Positions 51,694 through 59,915 of a stretch of 64,000 bases of DNA are shown here, in pieces (position 1 is the first letter of the stretch; the number at the start of each line of letters is the position of its first letter). This DNA is from Elusimicrobium sp. An273 (GTDB lineage Bacteria; Elusimicrobiota; Elusimicrobia; Elusimicrobiales; Elusimicrobiaceae). The notes under the pieces are model-generated. The model was not told the DNA's origin. It was given only the letters and a program-made list of their open reading frames with translations, and searched no databases. A program made the position numbers and the translations under genes. The DNA lies in NCBI RefSeq assembly GCF_002159705.1, contig NZ_NFJD01000004.1, positions 1-64,000 on the forward strand, given 5' to 3'.

Positions 51694-52233
51694 CTAGCAA
51701 TGTTTGCCCGCCTGATAGGCTTCTTCAAATGCGGGCGTTTCTTTGATTTCGCCTTTTTGCCAAGCGCCCGTACCGTAGATAATACCTTTCTCGCGGGCAT
51801 TGTCCAAGCAATCTTCCGTAAATCCACGCAGGGCTTCCACCGTGCGGGCCAGGTTTTTCTTGTTCGTGTCGGCCGAGGTCAGGATAAAGTAAAAATCCTT
51901 ATCGGTAATTTCCGTATAGCGCGGGACGGTGCGGTCGATAAACGTTTTTAACTGGCCGTCCATGGAATAAAAATAAACCGGCGTCGCCAGGACAATCACA
52001 TCCGCCTGCACCATTTTGTCCAGCAGGGCGGCCATATCGTCCTGCTGCACACAGCGGTGGGTATTGTTGCACACGCCGCAGCCGGTGCAATAATTGATTT
52101 TATGCTCGCGCAAGGAAATTTTTTCGACTTGGTGCCCGGCCTCCGACGCCCCTTTTAAAAACTGGTCGCACAACAAGTCCGAATTGCCGCCCCGGCGGGG
52201 GCTGGCGGAAATAATCAGTACTTTTTTTGCCAT
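51694..52233 (-). CDS. NADPH-dependent FMN reductase/flavodoxin-fold protein
   Basis: 179 residues. The N-terminal SASPRRGGNSDLL binds the FMN phosphate, and a Cys cluster CTGCGVCNNTHRC lies near residue 50, as in iron-sulfur flavoprotein-like multimeric flavodoxins; ATPVYFYSMDGQLKTFIDR completes the flavin site. It probably transfers electrons from NAD(P)H. It is 9 nt downstream of the merR-type gene, so one operon under the MerR promoter. Confidence 0.88.
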   Translation of the reverse strand: MAKKVLIISASPRRGGNSDLLCDQFLKGASEAGHQVEKISLREHKINYCTGCGVCNNTHRCVQQDDMAALLDKMVQADVIVLATPVYFYSMDGQLKTFIDRTVPRYTEITDKDFYFILTSADTNKKNLARTVEALRGFTEDCLDNAREKGIIYGTGAWQKGEIKETPAFEEAYQAGKHC

Positions 52234-52242
52234 CCTCTTACC

Positions 52243-52620
52243 TCACTTCAACAATTTTTTCTCACACGCCACAATGCGCTGTTCGTAAACGGAAATTTTA
52301 TAATTCAGCCGCTTCAGCGTTTGCTGCATTTGTTCAATGCGTTCTTTTAAACGGTCGCGCTCCGTTACCAGCAGGTTTTTGCGCTGTTGCAAGGTGCGGT
52401 TCCCCTTGGCATACAGGGCAATATACTGCGTCAGCACCTCAATGGGAAGCCCCGCCTCGCGCATGCATTTAACAAATTCCACCCACCCGCAGTCCGTTTC
52501 CGTATAATCGCGGATGCCGTTTTCTTTGCGGTTAACCGGCGGAATCAAACCGGCTTTTTCGTAGTAGCGAAGCGTATCTACGGAAAGGCCGTATTTTTTG
52601 CTCACTTCGGATATCGTCAT
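52243..52620 (-). CDS. MerR-family transcriptional regulator
   Basis: 125 residues. N-terminal winged helix (MTISEVSKKYGLSVDTLRYYEKAGLIPP) and a C-terminal coiled coil of the YhdM/AdhR-like branch. No effector cysteines are obvious in the tail. It would twist 19-bp-spaced promoters: one such promoter lies directly upstream of this gene (52648-52678), and a second with the same dyad core lies before the redox operon at 59869-59899. It is co-transcribed with the FMN reductase gene. Confidence 0.93.
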   Translation of the reverse strand: MTISEVSKKYGLSVDTLRYYEKAGLIPPVNRKENGIRDYTETDCGWVEFVKCMREAGLPIEVLTQYIALYAKGNRTLQQRKNLLVTERDRLKERIEQMQQTLKRLNYKISVYEQRIVACEKKLLK

Positions 52621-52647
52621 TCCGTTGCCTCCGTAAGTCTTTCTTAT

Positions 52648-52678
52648 ATTGTAATACCTGGAGCCAACTCCAAGTCAA
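52648..52678 (-). promoter_or_regulatory. MerR-type promoter/operator of the merR operon
   Basis: On the minus strand: TTGACT, 19-bp spacer, TACAAT. The spacer holds the dyad CTTGGAG-TTGG-CTCCAGG. A long spacer with a central dyad is the hallmark of MerR-activated promoters, indicating autoregulation. Confidence 0.75.
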
Positions 52679-52740
52679 GCCTTTGGGCATAAAAAAAGGA
52701 GCTTTTTTCAAAGCTCCTTGTAAATTTCCTCAGGGATTTC

Positions 52741-53975
52741 TTAGCAAACGCCGTTATTGATTACCGCCGTATGCGGCGTATGCCCGTGAATTGCGGCCCA
52801 GCCGCACAGGCAGGAAGCCGCCGCACAAATAACAAACGTAATGCCCGTAGACACCAGGATGTCTCCCATGCCCACCAGCGGCGATACAATGCTGCCAAAC
52901 AAAAAGCTGGCCGCACCCAACAGCGCAGAGGCCGTACCGGCTTGCTCCCGGGCGTTTTCCATAGCCAAGGTCGTGGCGGAAGTAAGCGTAAGCCCCAGCA
53001 TAAACAACAATACAAACAGCAAACCTTCAAAAAGCACGATAGACGCGCCCGAAACCAACGATACGAACAACAGCAGGCTGCACGTCATCATGCCTACGCA
53101 GCTGGTAATTACGGAGTTTTCCTGCCGTTTAAACTTGGCAGAAAGCCCCGCCCCGCCCATCAGTGCCAGCGCGTTAAGCGCAAAGAACAAGCTAAAGGCA
53201 AACGGGCTGAAGCCGTAATGCTCCTGAATAATAAACGGAGAGGACGCAATATAGGCAAACAAAATAGCCAGCGCAAAAGCCTGCTGCAGCACATACAGCA
53301 TATAGGTGCGTTTTTGCAGGACGATTTTAAACAGTACAAACGTATGGGAAAGTTTTTCCTTGGAGCGTTTGCTGTGGGACAAGGATTCATTAAAATGAAA
53401 GCAACCCGCCGTCAGCGCAAGGCCCACCGCAAACAGCACGGCAAAAATGCCCTGCCAATTGGTCACTTTCAGGACGGCCCCGCCAATGACCGGCGCCGAA
53501 ACGGGAGCAATCCCGTTGATCGCGCCGATGACGGCCAAGGCTTTTGCCAAATTGGCGCCTTTAAACTTGTCGGTCGCGATGGAGCGGGAAATCACAATTC
53601 CGCCCGCACCCGCCGCACCTTGCACAAAACGCAAGGCAATAAATACCTCTATATTAGGGGCAAAAATACACGCCAGCGTGGAAAACAAAAACAGCAGCAT
53701 CGATACGATCAGCGGCGAGCGCCGGCCGTATTTATCGCTCAGCGGGCCGAATAAAATCTGGCCCGCGGCCAGCCCCAGCATGGAGGCCGTAAGTCCCAGC
53801 TGTACCATCGAGGTACTGGTGTCAAAGAACGAGGTCATCGTCGGAAGGCTGGGCAGGTACATGTCCGTTACAAACGGCCCGAAAGCCGTCAGCATGCCCA
53901 AAAATACAAATAAAAAAAGGCCGTATTGCGCCTTTTTGTGGAGGTTCCCTTCCAGGTTTTTTTAGTCTGTTTCAT
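52741..53975 (-). CDS. Bcr/CflA-type drug efflux MFS, apparent frameshift in an A7 run
   Basis: A 12-helix major facilitator of the Bcr/CflA group (FVTDMYLPSLPTM at the end of helix 1, GPLSDKYGRRSPL as motif A). The open frame starts only at a TTG (53901), inside helix 1. A proper start exists at 53975: ATG 7 nt after a TATAAT box with TTGAAA 18 nt upstream. That frame reads MKQTKK and then leaves the gene frame at seven A (53957-53963). With eight A the two join as MKQTKKNLEGNLHKKAQYGL, giving a normal protein of about 411 residues. Phase variation, polymerase slippage or a base-calling error are all possible. Confidence 0.75.
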
Positions 53976-53982
53976 CAGTAAT

Positions 53983-54012
53983 ATTATATCTCTTTGAGAC
54001 GTGGATTTTCAA
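53983..54012 (-). promoter_or_regulatory. Promoter of the Bcr/CflA gene
   Basis: On the minus strand: TTGAAA (54012-54007), 18 nt, TATAAT (53988-53983), then 7 nt to the ATG at 53975. Leaderless. Confidence 0.5.
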
Positions 54013-54088
54013 ATTTACGTCTATTGTTTTGCCTCCTATTTGGGGCGTTTTCTTGAACACCCGCCGCCGAAACAGGTACAATATATAT

Positions 54089-55030
54089 ATGAATTCTTTA
54101 CGCCGTCTGTTCCTGCCGGTTGCTGCGGTTTTAGTATACGCCACCGCGCCTTCTGTCTTACACGCACAGAAACAAATCCTTCCTTTAACCCGCGCCTTGC
54201 AGCAAGAAACTTTGCGCGTTGCGGCCGACCGCCCGCTGTTATCCGGTTTTCACGGTATTCTGTCCCCCCGCCATTGGATTGGGCTGAACCCCGCCACGGC
54301 CGTAAACCCGCGGCTGCTTGAGCGAAAAGTGCTGGCGCAGTTTCCCCGGAGGGTTTCCCCCCGTCATGCTTTCCCCGGCAAACAGCAAATAGACGCCGTG
54401 ATTTTTGATTTGGACGGCACCCTGTTAGATTCCCTTTCCGCTTGGGAACATTCCGGCTCCAATTTTTTACGCACGCAAGGCATTGTGCCCCCGCCCGGAT
54501 TGGATGAAGAACTGGCCAAAATGTCGCTGTTAGACGGGGCGCGCCTGCTAAAAAAACGTTTTCATTTGCCCCAGCCGCCCGAAGAAATTTTACGTCTGAC
54601 GCTGGAGCCGATCCGCCGCCATTACTATGAGGACATTCAGCCCAAGCCCGGCGTCTTATCGCTGCTTCAGCGCCTGCATGCGCAAGGCATCAAACTTTGC
54701 GTGGCCACCGCTTCCGACCGGGAACTGACGGAAGCCGCCCTCAAACGTACGGGCCTTTTGCCCTACTTTGATTTCATCCTTACCTGCGACGAAGCCGGCG
54801 CCGGCAAGCGAAATCCGGCCGTCTACCAGCTGGCCCGCCAAAAACTGGGCACGCCCTTGGAGCGGACGCTGGTGGTGGAAGATGCGCTCTACGCCCTGCA
54901 AACGGCCCGCAGCGCAGGCTTTGCCACGGCCGCCATTTCCGAGCCGCACGCCGCCAAAGACCAACCCGCTTTGAAAGAAACCGCCGATTATTATTTTCTG
55001 TCGTTTCTCCAGTGCCAATTGGAAAAATGA
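54089..55030 (+). CDS. HAD-family hydrolase with signal peptide
   Basis: 313 residues. A signal peptide (about 1-26, cleaved near LHAQ) and an unassigned stretch of 70 residues come before a beta-phosphoglucomutase-type HAD domain: nucleophile motif DAVIFDLDGTLLDS (about 102-115), TASDRE, then K in GAGKRNP and VVEDALYALQTA. Export of this HAD subclass is unusual, since most act on cytosolic sugar phosphates. The ATG at 54089 is 6 nt after TACAAT (54077-54082), so the message is probably leaderless. Confidence 0.82.
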   Translation: MNSLRRLFLPVAAVLVYATAPSVLHAQKQILPLTRALQQETLRVAADRPLLSGFHGILSPRHWIGLNPATAVNPRLLERKVLAQFPRRVSPRHAFPGKQQIDAVIFDLDGTLLDSLSAWEHSGSNFLRTQGIVPPPGLDEELAKMSLLDGARLLKKRFHLPQPPEEILRLTLEPIRRHYYEDIQPKPGVLSLLQRLHAQGIKLCVATASDRELTEAALKRTGLLPYFDFILTCDEAGAGKRNPAVYQLARQKLGTPLERTLVVEDALYALQTARSAGFATAAISEPHAAKDQPALKETADYYFLSFLQCQLEK

Positions 55031-55054
55031 CCCCTTGGTTTGCAATTTGTGAAC

Positions 55055-55087
55055 TTTAAGCCGCTTCTCCAAGCGGCTTAAATTTTA
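55055..55087. terminator. Terminator
   Basis: Stem TTTAAGCCGCTT/AAGCGGCTTAAA with loop CTCC, then T-rich sequence. Confidence 0.75.
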
Positions 55088-55164
55088 TTGATATTTTTTC
55101 TTCGCCCCCGAATAAAAACCCTTCCGCGCGTTTTGCATAAAATGCCCATTTCCCAACCCTTTCC

Positions 55165-55199
55165 AATATGGTATAGTAAAGGAGAAGAAGTACCATATT
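55165..55199 (+). promoter_or_regulatory. Inverted repeat around the ADH promoter
   Basis: Arms AATATGGTA (55165-55173) and TACCATATT (55191-55199) flank a -10-like TATAGT and an upstream AGGAG. It could be an operator or an mRNA hairpin. No known repressor consensus is recognised. Confidence 0.4.
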
Positions 55200-55213
55200 A
55201 AGGAGGGGAATGT

Positions 55214-56428
55214 ATGTGGGAAAAAGATATTGATATTAATGAAGTGCGCGAGATTCGTAGCCGCACGCTGGTATATTTCGGCGTAGGCGCCATCAATAAA
55301 ATCTCGGACATTTGCAAAGACTTAAAAGCCAAAGGAATTACCAAACTGGTAGTGGTAACGGGCCACGGCGCTTATAAGAAAACCGGCGCGTGGGATCATG
55401 TCACCAAAGCGTTTGCCGAAAACGGCATTACGTATGTTCACTACGACAAAGTAACCCCGAACCCGAACACGCACCACGTCAACGAAGCGGCCAAAATGGC
55501 GGCCGATTTCGGTGCGCAGGCGATGCTCGCCATCGGCGGCGGTTCCGCCATTGACGCCGGCAAGAGCGTGGCCATTTTGATGAAGAACCCCGGCCACACG
55601 GCGGAAGAATTGTATGAATTCAAATTTACGCCTACCGAAGCCGCGCCGATTATCGCCATCAACCTCACGCACGGCACTGGTTCCGAAGCCAACCGCTTTG
55701 CGGTGGTCAGCATTGAAGAAAAGAACTTCAAACCCGCCATCGCGTACGATTGCATCTATCCGCTCTACTCCATTGACGACCCGGCCCTGATGACCGGCCT
55801 GGCCGAAAACCAGACCCGCTACGTGTCTATCGACGCGGTCAACCACGTGGTAGAAGCTTCCACCACCAAAGTAACTTCGCCCTACGCCATTGACCTGGCG
55901 GTCGCGGTCGTGAAACTGGTGAACGAATACCTGCCCGTGGCGCTTAAAGATCCGACCAACCTCGAAGCCCGCTATTTCTTGGCCTATGCGGCCTTGATTG
56001 CCGGCATCAGCTTCGACAACGGCATGCTGCACTACACGCACGCGCTGGAACACCCGCTTTCCGGTGTGAACCCGCACTTGACCCACGGCTTGGGTTTGGC
56101 CATGTTGCTGCCGGCCGTCATCAAGAACATCTATCCCGCTAAACCGGCTACGCTGGCCGATGTGCTGGCCCCGATTGTGCCCGGTTTAACCGGCTGCGCC
56201 TGCGAAGCCGAAAAAGCGGCTCAAGGGGTGGAAAAATGGCTGTTCTCCGTCGGCTCTACGCATAAGCTGGAAGACGAAGGCTTCAAATCCTCTGACGTAG
56301 ACAAGCTGGTGGACTTGGCTTTCAACACGCCTTCTTTGGGCGGTTTGTTGGGCATCGCTCCGACCGAAGCCACCAAAGAAGCGGTTCGCACCATCTACAC
56401 CGAATCGCTCAAACCGTATAACAAATAA
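55214..56428 (+). CDS. Iron-containing alcohol dehydrogenase
   Basis: 404 residues, group III Fe-ADH. GGGSAIDAGKSVA binds NAD(P); the iron ligands fall in SIDAVNHVVEA, HYTHALEHPLSG and NPHLTHGLGLAML (Asp and three His). It probably reduces acetaldehyde or another aldehyde as the last step of fermentation. A strong AAGGAGGGG site and a codon bias towards favoured codons suggest high expression. It is a single gene ended by a strong terminator. Confidence 0.93.
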   Translation: MWEKDIDINEVREIRSRTLVYFGVGAINKISDICKDLKAKGITKLVVVTGHGAYKKTGAWDHVTKAFAENGITYVHYDKVTPNPNTHHVNEAAKMAADFGAQAMLAIGGGSAIDAGKSVAILMKNPGHTAEELYEFKFTPTEAAPIIAINLTHGTGSEANRFAVVSIEEKNFKPAIAYDCIYPLYSIDDPALMTGLAENQTRYVSIDAVNHVVEASTTKVTSPYAIDLAVAVVKLVNEYLPVALKDPTNLEARYFLAYAALIAGISFDNGMLHYTHALEHPLSGVNPHLTHGLGLAMLLPAVIKNIYPAKPATLADVLAPIVPGLTGCACEAEKAAQGVEKWLFSVGSTHKLEDEGFKSSDVDKLVDLAFNTPSLGGLLGIAPTEATKEAVRTIYTESLKPYNK

Positions 56429-56444
56429 CTTTGGGCTAGAACCC

Positions 56445-56480
56445 ACAAAAACCCCGGTCCGAAAGACCGGGGTTTTTGTG
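56445..56480. terminator. Bidirectional terminator
   Basis: Stem ACCCCGGTC/GACCGGGGT (56451-56459 and 56465-56473) with A and T runs. Confidence 0.85.
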
Positions 56481-57122
56481 TTAAAACTTGTAAAACAAAC
56501 CGGCTGAGTAAGAAATATAACTGGCTTGAGGGAAAAGTTTTACATATTCTTGCTGTGCGGTAAATTTGCTTGTTTTAAACCGGTTGTAATTATACCGGGC
56601 TTCCACATTCAATCCTATATGCGTCGAAACCATATATTCCATTCCTAACCCTATGGAAGCGGCCCAATTGGTATTTTGGAAGTGTTCCGTTTTTCCCATT
56701 TCTATACTCGTGCGCGTGTTGGCTATGCCAAGGCCTAACGGTAGGTAAAACTGCAGGGAATTTTGAGGATTGAGGTAAATCCGGGAGAGCAACATATAGT
56801 GTAAGCTCTTGGTATTTACGTTTAGTTCCAGCCCGCTGGCCCGGTCCGTCGGAAAATAATCATATCCGAAAGAAAGCCCCAAGGCAATTCGCCGGGATAA
56901 GAAATAGAAACCGTGGATATTGAATCCGAGGCTTGGGTCTCCCAGTTTAGCGTCGTGTTCTATGCCGGTAGTAACATTGACGACATTAAATTCGCCCCAG
57001 TCGCTTCCCAAGCACGGAATGGCCGTGTTCAAGGATATGCCTAATGTTTTATCGCCTGATTGGTAGGCAAACGATAGCGTATGCAACAAAATAAGACTGA
57101 ACAACAATAGATACTTTTTCAT
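56481..57122 (-). CDS. Outer-membrane beta-barrel protein
   Basis: 213 residues. Signal peptide (about 1-19), then alternating hydrophobic strands with aromatic girdles and a C-terminal SAGLFYKF ending in Phe, the barrel-sorting signal. It resembles small eight-stranded OmpA/OmpW/opacity-like barrels. The function could be adhesion or structural. It follows the sulfatase-fold gene by 13 nt. Confidence 0.82.
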   Translation of the reverse strand: MKKYLLLFSLILLHTLSFAYQSGDKTLGISLNTAIPCLGSDWGEFNVVNVTTGIEHDAKLGDPSLGFNIHGFYFLSRRIALGLSFGYDYFPTDRASGLELNVNTKSLHYMLLSRIYLNPQNSLQFYLPLGLGIANTRTSIEMGKTEHFQNTNWAASIGLGMEYMVSTHIGLNVEARYNYNRFKTSKFTAQQEYVKLFPQASYISYSAGLFYKF

Positions 57123-57135
57123 TAATACTGCCTCC

Positions 57136-59145
57136 TTATCGCTTTAATTTTTCTACATCTAAAAGGCTTTGAAGCATTCCACCCAGCGGATGAAGATGCG
57201 GTGCGTTGGAAAAAATGTTGGCGAGTTTTTCCGGATCCACTTCTTCGACCTGCAGCGGGTGGAGCTGGTTAAAGTCAAAGGCGGGATATATTTCCACCGG
57301 GTCCAGCGCATTGGGGCGGAGCAATACAAAATAATGTTCGTCTGCAAAGGCTACATCGCGGGAAAAACAACGGTAGTCCACAAAACAGCCAGAGGTAATA
57401 ACTATACGGTTGGTTTGATCTTCGAACAGGCTGCGCCCGGTGAAATCTTCCCGCTCAAAGGCAGGCGGCTGGCCGGTAAGCAAAGAGGCCAAATGTAAAA
57501 TGGTAGGAATTAAATCAGAAGTGCTGACATAACGCTTTTGGTTTTGCACAAAATGGTTCCAGTTGGTAGCCGGAATTTGCTGTTGCAGCGCCGGCGGAAT
57601 ATACCAAATAAAAGGTACTCTGACTGATTCTTCGTGCAAATCTTGGTTATGGAAATAAGCTCCGTGTTCATAAAATCCTTCGCCGTGATCGGAAGTGAGG
57701 ACGACAATCGTCCGCTGGAGGTCTATTTCGTTTAACAAATTTGCTTCCAGGTGGGATAAATAATAAATGGCATTGTCGTAGCAGTTAACAGATGCTTGCG
57801 GCCAATGCGTGCGCTCCGTTTCGCACGGTTGAAACGGGGTAAAGCCTTCTTGTTGAAAATAAGGGAAATGCATACTGTTGGCATGAAAAACACCTACGAA
57901 ATGCGGATGCTGTTTAATCACTTGTCCCACCTGCTGGAGAGCAATTTCATCTTGGATGTAGTCCAGTGCGTCTTTTTGCCCAGCATCATCGGCAGCACTC
58001 CAGAGGTATTGCATATTAAACGAATTAAAGAACTCATCTAATCGGGCCCATTTTTTCCCGGCCGTTAAGATATAAAACGTAAAAAATTTTTGTGGGAAAT
58101 AGTCCCATAATGTAAGGGCGTCTTTGATGGCGGAAGGGTGCCGCTGGGGGCCTTGACCGGTGAATAGGGCTGGGATGGCCGTATCGGTATAATTAGCCGG
58201 TGAAAGTGCCTGGAAGACGAATGATTTTTGATAAAAAGATTTTAACGGATTGTCCGGGTAACGATCGTATCCATATATGCCCATATTGCGTGCCCGCTGG
58301 GCATCGTTAACAATGACCAGCACATTAAATGGGATATCCGGGGCCTGGAAGGCCTGGTACTTGTCAGAGGCAGTTTCGGACTGTTTAAGGCTTTTATCCC
58401 GTTCCGGGCTGAACAGACTGTCAAAAATTTCTACCATAAACTGAGCATCAAACGCTAAGCGCGGAACTTGATTTTTGAGCGGCCCTCCTAGCAAAGCGAA
58501 AAAAAACGCACTCAAGCTAAATCCGCTTATGAAAAGGATTTTAAGGGAGCGTTGTTTACTCTTGACTATAAATGCGAGGAAAGACACTGTTCCAAATAGG
58601 CCCACTATATACAAACTGCGGGGGAATACCTGGTGCAGGTCGTATTTGAAACACCACTTCATTTGTATGAGCCATATTGTCAGGGCGGGCAGCCAGATAA
58701 ACCATTTTTTTAATAAAGCAAAAGGCTGTTGTTTTTCTCCTTTAAATAACGGGTGAAGGCACCAGCAGGAAAAGAAGGCAAGGCCGCTTCCGGCCAGAAT
58801 AATCCAGCCTGCATAGGGCAACAGCTGCATTTTGAGCGTAGCAAGCAAAAAAAGCGGCTCGCGCATCAAAGCGGTAAGCAGCTGGGAAGGAATAAAGGCG
58901 CCGTAATTTTGGTAATAAAAGAAATTAAGCAGTGGCAAAGCGGCCGCCAGTGAGCATAGCACCGCCCAGCCGCGGCCATATTTGCAAAGAAATAGCGAGG
59001 ATATAAATAGGGAGAATGTGCCGTACACACAAAGCGAAAAACACCAAGAAACCATTAGCCAGGGTTGAAAAACCGGCTGTAAAACAAGTTGTAAAATGGC
59101 AAACAGGAAAACGAAAGAAACTGCCCAAAGCAGATTTTTTTTCAT
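57136..59145 (-). CDS. Membrane sulfatase-fold phosphotransferase (phosphoethanolamine transferase-like)
   Basis: 669 residues. Five membrane helices (about 1-215) precede an alkaline-phosphatase-fold domain (about 270-600). NVLVIVNDAQRARNMGIYGY opens the metal site; NYTDTAIPALFTG likely holds the threonine nucleophile, where true sulfatases have Cys/Ser in CxPxR; TSDHGEGFYEHG is the second metal motif. This is the layout of EptA/LtaS-type enzymes that decorate lipid A or make surface polymers. Codon use looks slightly more A+T-rich than in neighbours. It is co-directional with the beta-barrel gene. Confidence 0.85.
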   Translation of the reverse strand: MKKNLLWAVSFVFLFAILQLVLQPVFQPWLMVSWCFSLCVYGTFSLFISSLFLCKYGRGWAVLCSLAAALPLLNFFYYQNYGAFIPSQLLTALMREPLFLLATLKMQLLPYAGWIILAGSGLAFFSCWCLHPLFKGEKQQPFALLKKWFIWLPALTIWLIQMKWCFKYDLHQVFPRSLYIVGLFGTVSFLAFIVKSKQRSLKILFISGFSLSAFFFALLGGPLKNQVPRLAFDAQFMVEIFDSLFSPERDKSLKQSETASDKYQAFQAPDIPFNVLVIVNDAQRARNMGIYGYDRYPDNPLKSFYQKSFVFQALSPANYTDTAIPALFTGQGPQRHPSAIKDALTLWDYFPQKFFTFYILTAGKKWARLDEFFNSFNMQYLWSAADDAGQKDALDYIQDEIALQQVGQVIKQHPHFVGVFHANSMHFPYFQQEGFTPFQPCETERTHWPQASVNCYDNAIYYLSHLEANLLNEIDLQRTIVVLTSDHGEGFYEHGAYFHNQDLHEESVRVPFIWYIPPALQQQIPATNWNHFVQNQKRYVSTSDLIPTILHLASLLTGQPPAFEREDFTGRSLFEDQTNRIVITSGCFVDYRCFSRDVAFADEHYFVLLRPNALDPVEIYPAFDFNQLHPLQVEEVDPEKLANIFSNAPHLHPLGGMLQSLLDVEKLKR

Positions 59146-59550
59146 AGAGCTGACCTCGTTATTATTTCAATCTCAAAAATAACAGGCCAGCACGAGAAAA
59201 GAATAAGCAGCAGCGACGAGGAAGGCGGTACAAGGCAGTAAAAAACGGCTGTTAAATTTGAGCCAGCTCTAATAACCCAAATATAAACAGCCGTGGCTTT
59301 CTGCCATATTATATGGCAGAAAGCACTCGGCACGGCATATTTAAGGGATCAGTTTAAATATGCTGTGCCTAAAAACGACTGCTTTTGGATTAGAGCTGTG
59401 CCGTTGGTTTCCCAACAGCGCACCGTATTCTTCATACGGTTCCAAAAACAGATTTAAATTGTATATAAGCCACGTTGAAGGCTTATTTGTGGTAAAAACT
59501 CCTTTATTGAATAATAGTTATTATAAAAAATTTTAATGTGCTTTTCAGTT
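59146..59550. other. Hairpin-rich intergenic region
   Basis: There is no gene in 405 bases. Inverted repeats: ACGGCTGTT/AACAGCCGT (59245-59253, 59286-59294); a perfect 13-bp hairpin GCTTTCTGCCATA (59296-59308) with 59312-59324; CACGGCATATTTAA (59331-59344) with 59354-59367; GTTGG/CCAAC (59403-59416); ACCGTAT/ATACGGT (59422-59440); TAAGCC/GGCTTA (59466-59485). Long-range complements AGCTCTAAT/ATTAGAGCT and CGGCAC/GTGCCG also occur. It may be a structured RNA or a decayed mobile element. Confidence 0.5.
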
Positions 59551-59672
59551 TTAATTTAAGCGGCGGTTGCCGCGGACGTATTCAAAAAAGTGTTTCACGC
59601 GCGCGTCGCACAAAATATCTTTGACGGAAATTTCCTTCTTTAAATGCACGCCCGCCAGGGTGCGGCAGCGGC
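59551..59672 (-). pseudogene. Remnant of a second PIF1-like helicase gene (3' end)
   Basis: About 39 codons ending in TAA at 59551-59553 translate to GVHLKKEISVKDILCDARVK and onward, closely matching the C-terminus of the intact helicase at 50296-51612 (GVHLKKEISVQDVLCDGRVK). Nothing of the rest remains: upstream the sequence switches at about 59670 to a copy of the cupin gene. Many differences from the intact gene indicate an old paralogue rather than a recent copy. Confidence 0.8.
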
Positions 59673-59783
59673 CTTGCTATTTACGGCGGGCATGTCGCCC
59701 AAACCTAAAAAACAGGAGACGCAAGTCATGAAAAAAGCACCCATTGATACGATTTTTAACCAAGGAGAACCCAACCCGTACAC
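59668..59783 (+). repeat. Direct repeat, copy A (copy B at 60692-60807)
   Basis: Long near-identical direct repeat about 1 kb from its partner inside the cupin gene, flanking the carboxymuconolactone decarboxylase gene. Recombination between the two copies would delete that gene. Confidence 0.85.
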
Positions 59784-59790
59784 CAAATAA
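59668..59790 (+). pseudogene. Truncated copy of the cupin gene 5' part
   Basis: About 116 bp nearly identical to 60692-60807, from within the cupin signal peptide to EPNPY, then a stop two codons later (TAA at 59788-59790). Only about three base differences are visible, so the duplication is recent. The sequence after EPNPY resembles the end of the iron ADH gene (CAAATAACTTTGG) rather than the cupin. A terminator follows. Confidence 0.8.
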
Positions 59791-59807
59791 CTTTGGTTCT
59801 GCCGCAT

Positions 59808-59840
59808 ACCCCGGCCCGCAAAAGGCCGGGGTATTTTTTG
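59808..59840 (+). terminator. Terminator after the cupin fragment
   Basis: Stem CCCCGGCC/GGCCGGGG (59809-59816 and 59824-59831), followed by T. Confidence 0.75.
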
Positions 59841-59868
59841 TGTTCCCGCCTGCCATAAAAAATAGGTC

Positions 59869-59899
59869 TTGACCTGGAGCAAGCTCCAGCCTGTATACT
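59869..59899 (+). promoter_or_regulatory. MerR-type promoter/operator of the redox operon
   Basis: TTGACC, 19-bp spacer, TATACT, with the perfect dyad CTGGAGC-AA-GCTCCAG in the spacer. The core (TGGAG...CTCCA) matches the operator of the MerR gene at 52243, pointing to the same regulator. Confidence 0.8.
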
Positions 59900-59915
59900 A
59901 ATTTCAGGAGGGTTT

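Noticed and set aside
59146-59915. Insertion sequence or integron attC site
   Set aside because: There is no transposase or integrase, no matching terminal repeats with a target duplication, and no attC consensus that I can see. It is kept only as a hairpin cluster plus gene debris.
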